37,797 bases of DNA from Candidatus Tantalella remota (GTDB lineage: Bacteria > Omnitrophota > Gorgyraeia > Tantalellales > Tantalellaceae). The stretch spans positions 1 through 37,797 of the forward strand of contig JAVCCB010000070.1 of assembly GCA_030765685.1 (NCBI GenBank). The letters are read 5' to 3'. The notes under the pieces were generated by a model. It was not told where the DNA came from. It was given only the letters and a program-made list of their open reading frames with translations, and made no database searches. The position numbers and the translations under genes are program-made. Below, in pieces: positions 33,637 to 37,797 of this stretch. Numbering within the stretch: position 1 is the first letter of the stretch; the number at the start of each line of letters is the position of its first letter.

Positions 33637-33715
33637 CGTCATCCCCGCACGCTTTAAGCGGGGATCCAATAAAAATTATTACTTTTATTTGATTCCCGCT
33701 TTCGCGGGAATGACG
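33637..33715. repeat. Bipartite palindromic repeat, copy F
   Basis: CGTCATCCCCGC...GCGGGGATC, AT-rich spacer, GATTCCCGC...GCGGGAATGACG. The clearest minimal form of the family in this window. Confidence 0.85.
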
Positions 33716-33820
33716 TTCGAGTTCGTCCCTGATACCCGGCCACCATTCCCAGTTCTCTATTCCCAATTCCCAAAGTTACGCGTTCCCAAGAGCGTCTAAC
33801 ACCCGTATCACTGATTTCAT

Positions 33821-33849
33821 TTGCCTTATCAAACGATATAGAGTAGTAT
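33821..33849 (+). promoter_or_regulatory. Lipoprotein promoter
   Basis: TTGCCT, 17-base spacer, TAGTAT; duplicated at 32953-32981. Confidence 0.45.
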
Positions 33850-33904
33850 TATATAAGCTAGTAAGTTCCATTACACAATACAAGTAAATATCAGGGAGGT
33901 GTCT

Positions 33905-34312
33905 GTGAAGAAATTACTTTTTCTTACACTTTGTGTGGCCGTTCTTATATCAGGTTGTGCCTCATCCGGCAGTAATCTGAACAGCAGGGTGGACGTTCTC
34001 GAGAAGAGGATGGATAGGGTGGAAGAGGATCAGACATCTATAGAAGAGCATTTTAAATCCAAAGGCGAGAGTATTACTTACGTTTCCACTGCGCAGACTT
34101 CGAAAGAAGTTTCGGGTAAAGTATCGTTGAGCAAGCGGGAAACACAGATCGCCCTTATGAATGCCGGATATTATGATGGTCCGGTGGACGGAAAACTCGG
34201 GAAGCAGTCAAGAAAAGCCATTATGGCGTTTCAGGAAGATAAAGACCTTAAGGTTGACGGTATTGCCGGTTCCCAGACACAGAAAGCTCTTTTGAAATAT
34301 CTGGATAACTGA
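33905..34312 (+). CDS. Peptidoglycan-binding lipoprotein
   Basis: 135 residues from GTG 33905, five bases behind AGGGAGG. Signal peptide VKKLLFLTLCVAVLISGC with a lipobox ending at Cys18. Residues 25-50 (LNSRVDVLEKRMDRVEEDQ) form a short coiled coil like that of Lpp-type lipoproteins. The C-terminal 60 residues are a PG_binding_1 domain (ALMNAGYYDGPVDGKLGKQS, AIMAFQ, LKVDGIAGSQT). It likely anchors the outer membrane or an envelope complex to peptidoglycan, which supports a diderm cell. A free-standing gene with its own promoter. Confidence 0.9.
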   Translation: MKKLLFLTLCVAVLISGCASSGSNLNSRVDVLEKRMDRVEEDQTSIEEHFKSKGESITYVSTAQTSKEVSGKVSLSKRETQIALMNAGYYDGPVDGKLGKQSRKAIMAFQEDKDLKVDGIAGSQTQKALLKYLDN

Positions 34313-34483
34313 TCGATATTTCATATCCGAATAGAGTTCCTCGACGACTTCCTTTTGCCTAAGATCAAGCTGCTACAAAGCAGGCGAAGAAGCGAATAAT
34401 CTCCTTTTTCGGGTGATAATTCACATTTAAGGCGAAATTCCACAAAAAAAACAGTATTTTGACCGAGAAAGTCGTTTTTTTTC
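34313..34483. other. Gap before the gdhA promoter
   Basis: AT-rich, with T-runs and a weak GAC/GTC hairpin followed by eight T (about 34471-34482) which could be the lipoprotein terminator. No gene seen. Confidence 0.4.
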
Positions 34484-34512
34484 TTGACTCTTTATGTCGA
34501 ATCCGAGATAAT
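34484..34512 (+). promoter_or_regulatory. gdhA promoter
   Basis: TTGACT, 17-base spacer, GATAAT. The transcript would start near 34519, just before the first attenuator hairpin. Confidence 0.7.
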
Positions 34513-34520
34513 CATTTGGT

Positions 34521-34598
34521 CGGTACAAGGCAGTACCGTTGCGTGTTTGAAGAACAAAGACGTTCTTTTCCTGCTAGGGGGAGAACGCCTTTTTTTTT
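34521..34598 (+). promoter_or_regulatory. gdhA leader ANTAR-type attenuator
   Basis: P1: CGGTAC/GTACCG, six perfect pairs, hexaloop AAGGCA (34527-34532; A1, G4). Ten-base linker. P2: seven pairs (34549-34555 with 34562-34568, one G-U), hexaloop AAAGAC (34556-34561; A1, G4). The P2 3' arm is also the 5' arm of a terminator: 34561-34571 pairs with 34577-34587 (11 bp, three G-U), loop TGCTA, followed by nine T. All elements of the established ANTAR antitermination motif are present in order. Confidence 0.85.
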
Positions 34599-34684
34599 GT
34601 GCTCCAATGCGTAAAAAAGAGGCAGTTTTAGACCGCAGGTTTTACTTTAATTGCCAAAAAGAAACGTAAATGTATTGGAGGTAG

Positions 34685-36067
<1,383 letters not shown>

Positions 36068-36094
36068 ACCAGCCGTAAGATCCTTACAGTAAAT

Positions 36095-36130
36095 AAAAAG
36101 GCCCGAGGGTACTATCCTTCGGGCCTTTTT
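36095..36130. terminator. gdhA terminator
   Basis: AAAAAGGCCCGA pairs with TCGGGCCTTTTT around a 12-base loop; T-tract at the end. The A-run at the start would let it work in both directions. Confidence 0.85.
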
Positions 36131-36134
36131 ATTA

Positions 36135-36163
36135 TTAACGCTCCCCGGCAGGCATGGTATAAT
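36135..36163 (+). promoter_or_regulatory. ccdA promoter with extended -10
   Basis: TTAACG, 17-base spacer, TATAAT, with TGG directly before the -10 box (extended -10). Confidence 0.6.
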
Positions 36164-36200
36164 CTATTTTTAGGATCGGAGCTATTAAAGGGAGTACAGT

Positions 36201-36929
36201 ATGGAACATGTGTCTTACGGACTTGCTTTTCTGGCGGGGTTTCTTTCGTTTCTTTCCCCGTGTATTTTGCCTCTTGTTCCCGGGTATATTTCATTTCTTT
36301 CGGGAGCATCGCTTGAAGAGCTCAAGAAAGGGGCCGCCCCAAAGGAAGTGGCCAGAAAAGCCGGGCTGACTTCGATATTCTTTGTACTCGGATTTTCACT
36401 GGTTTTTACGCTTCTGGGGGCTTCCGCGACGGCCGTGGGAAAGATCATGATGCAGTACCTGACGATCTTGACTAAGATCGCGGGTGCTTTGATATTTATA
36501 CTTGGTCTTCATCTTTTGGGTGTCCTGAAGATGAAATGGCTGAACTACGAGAAAAGGGTGCAGCTAAAAAATATATCCCCGGGTTACTGGGGGGCTTTCC
36601 TTGTAGGCCTTGCGTTCGCTCTCGGGTGGACACCCTGCGTGGGACCGATACTGGCCGGGATACTTGCTCTGGCGGCGACGCAGAACACAGTAGTAAAGGG
36701 CATGATAATGCTCCTTTTGTATTCGCTGGGGCTCGGTATACCGTTTATCGTAACCGGGTTCGCCGTGGGTGTTTTTATGAAGTTTTTTGAGAAATATAAA
36801 CGTTTTATTCGGTCCGGAGAGATAGTGGCGGGAATTTTCCTTATAGGCCTTGGGATACTGATATTTACGGATAACGTAAGCATGCTTTTAAGATATTTGC
36901 CGGAATCTTTTTACAATTTTGCCAAATAA
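36201..36929 (+). CDS. ccdA: Cytochrome c biogenesis/thiol-transfer membrane protein CcdA
   Basis: 242 residues, six hydrophobic segments. The redox Cys pair sits in LSPCILPLVPGY (first helix) and LGWTPCVGPILAG (fourth helix), as in CcdA and the DsbD core. It carries reducing power from cytoplasmic thioredoxin across the membrane. The thioredoxin-like lipoprotein encoded 24 bases downstream is the natural partner. Start at 36201 with AAAGGGAG ahead. Confidence 0.93.
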   Translation: MEHVSYGLAFLAGFLSFLSPCILPLVPGYISFLSGASLEELKKGAAPKEVARKAGLTSIFFVLGFSLVFTLLGASATAVGKIMMQYLTILTKIAGALIFILGLHLLGVLKMKWLNYEKRVQLKNISPGYWGAFLVGLAFALGWTPCVGPILAGILALAATQNTVVKGMIMLLLYSLGLGIPFIVTGFAVGVFMKFFEKYKRFIRSGEIVAGIFLIGLGILIFTDNVSMLLRYLPESFYNFAK

Positions 36930-36953
36930 TGTGATCATAGAAGGGGGAAAACA

Positions 36954-37463
36954 ATGAAAAGCAGATGTGTAGTTATAGCTATGACGATGGCGCTCTTGCT
37001 GGGTTCTTTCGGGCTTGTGTCCTGTGACGGGCAGGGTTCGGCTTCGGCGAACGCTGATATGGCGCCGGATTTCACATTAAAAGACCTGGACGGGAATAAT
37101 TACAGTTTTGCTTCAACGAAAGGTAAAGTCGTGATACTGGATTTCTGGGCTACCTGGTGTCCTCCATGCAGGATCGGGATACCGGAGTTCCAGGCGCTAT
37201 ACGAACAGTATAAAGATAAGGGCCTTGTGGTCGTTGGTGTGGCTCTTGATCAGGGTGGAGTGCAGGTGGTAAAACCTTTCGTCAAGAAGAACGGGGTCAC
37301 TTATCTGGTAGCGATTGGCGACAGGGGAGTTGTAGCCGCTTACGGCGGTATCCGGGGAATACCTACAACATTTGTGATAGACCGCCAGGGGAAGATAGTC
37401 CAGAAATACGTGGGATATCGCGAAAAAAAGATTTTTGAGGCGGATATCAAGAAACTGCTGTAA
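36954..37463 (+). CDS. TlpA/ResA-like thioredoxin-fold lipoprotein
   Basis: 169 residues. A signal sequence with a lipobox-like LVSC near residue 24, then an AhpC/TSA-Redoxin-like fold with APDFTLKDLDG, the active site FWATWCPPCRIGIPEF, and the cis-Pro loop GIPTTFVID. It reduces disulfides outside the membrane with electrons from CcdA. GGGGG ahead of the ATG; same operon as ccdA. Confidence 0.92.
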   Translation: MKSRCVVIAMTMALLLGSFGLVSCDGQGSASANADMAPDFTLKDLDGNNYSFASTKGKVVILDFWATWCPPCRIGIPEFQALYEQYKDKGLVVVGVALDQGGVQVVKPFVKKNGVTYLVAIGDRGVVAAYGGIRGIPTTFVIDRQGKIVQKYVGYREKKIFEADIKKLL

Positions 37464-37489
37464 CAAAGTAAAGGGACGATATTTTTTCC

Positions 37490-37517
37490 TTGTATTGTCT
37501 TTGAAACTTGATAGAAT
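37490..37517 (+). promoter_or_regulatory. Promoter of the aldolase gene
   Basis: TTGTAT, 16-base spacer, TAGAAT, 50 bases ahead of the start. Confidence 0.45.
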
Positions 37518-37566
37518 ATCTTCAGATTTTGTTTATTGGTGAAACCAAACGGAAAGGATACAAAAG

Positions 37567-37797
37567 ATGGTAAGTTATAAAGAACTGGGATTTGTGAATA
37601 CAAAAGATATGTTCTCGAAGGCAATGGAAGGTAAATACGCTATTCCGGCCTACAATTTTAATAACATGGAGCAGCTGCAGGCTATAATGACGGCATGTCT
37701 GGAAAGTCAGTCGCCGGTCATTATACAGGTATCAAGCGGAGCTCGTAAATACGCCAACCAGACCCTCCTGAGATATCTAGGCCAGGGGGCGGTTGCA
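37567..37797 (+). CDS. fba: Class II fructose-bisphosphate aldolase (3' partial)
   Basis: 77 codons up to the window end, all open. MVSYKELGFVNTKDMFSKAM and then YAIPAYNFNNMEQLQAIM, and SPVIIQVSSGARKYAN match the N-terminus of zinc-dependent class II aldolases (the AYNxNN part binds substrate phosphate). The catalytic Asp and zinc ligands lie beyond the window. GGAAAGG precedes the ATG. The tagatose-bisphosphate or sedoheptulose enzyme cannot be excluded. Confidence 0.85.
   Translation, partial: MVSYKELGFVNTKDMFSKAMEGKYAIPAYNFNNMEQLQAIMTACLESQSPVIIQVSSGARKYANQTLLRYLGQGAVA

Noticed and set aside
34484..34669. A 61-codon ORF in the gdhA leader
   Set aside because: It begins in the -35 box and is translated from hairpins and T-runs.

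Overview
The window reads as a chromosomal segment of an uncultured, probably anaerobic, diderm-like bacterium. It carries sigma-54 response regulators, lipoproteins, a group 3b-type NiFe hydrogenase, glutamine synthetase III and gaps full of short repeats. This mix would fit candidate phylum Omnitrophota (OP3) or a neighbour, but no marker gene here proves the lineage, so the assignment is an inference.

Layout. (1) 1-3.3 kb: a hybrid histidine kinase cut by the window edge, a receiver-only regulator whose start looks frameshifted, and an NtrC-type sigma-54 activator. (2) 3.6-6.4 kb, minus strand: an ArnT/PMT-type glycosyltransferase and a family 2 glycosyltransferase, separated by repeat-filled DNA. 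(3) 6.4-8.3 kb: an APC amino-acid permease fused to a PTS EIIA domain. (4) 8.5-20.1 kb: a hydrogenase island led by the NADH sensor Rex, which has its own promoter and Rex operator. It continues with a stand-alone HypF carbamoyltransferase domain, hypC, hypD, hypE, a GIY-YIG nuclease gene sitting in the loop of a palindromic element, hypA, hypB, the four hydrogenase subunits (beta, gamma, delta, alpha), a maturation protease and a His-rich NicO-like metal transporter. (5) 20.3-22.9 kb: a lone receiver protein and a secreted clan GH-A-like glycosidase. (6) 22.9-26.6 kb: glutamine synthetase III behind two tandem transcription attenuators, a GAF-ANTAR RNA-binding antiterminator, and a relic of glutamate synthase small subunit. 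(7) 26.7-32.7 kb: carA-carB-pyrG. (8) 32.7-33.9 kb: a non-coding stretch built by tandem duplication of the pyrG tail. (9) 33.9-37.8 kb: a peptidoglycan-binding lipoprotein, glutamate dehydrogenase behind a textbook ANTAR attenuator, ccdA, a TlpA-like thioredoxin and the start of a class II aldolase.

The most interesting candidate system is the nitrogen circuit. The ANTAR protein is encoded directly after glnN. Both glnN and gdhA have leaders with two small hexaloop hairpins, the second overlapping a Rho-independent terminator, which is the known ANTAR antitermination architecture. The gltD relic in between suggests that GS-GOGAT was lost and that ammonium assimilation now rests on GDH plus GSIII under one RNA-level switch.

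The second notable theme is the intergenic DNA. It holds a bipartite palindromic repeat family (about eight copies), arrays of degenerate 7-mer (also 6- and 8-mer) words that differ from gap to gap, and a two-hairpin element that exists both empty and carrying a GIY-YIG nuclease gene.
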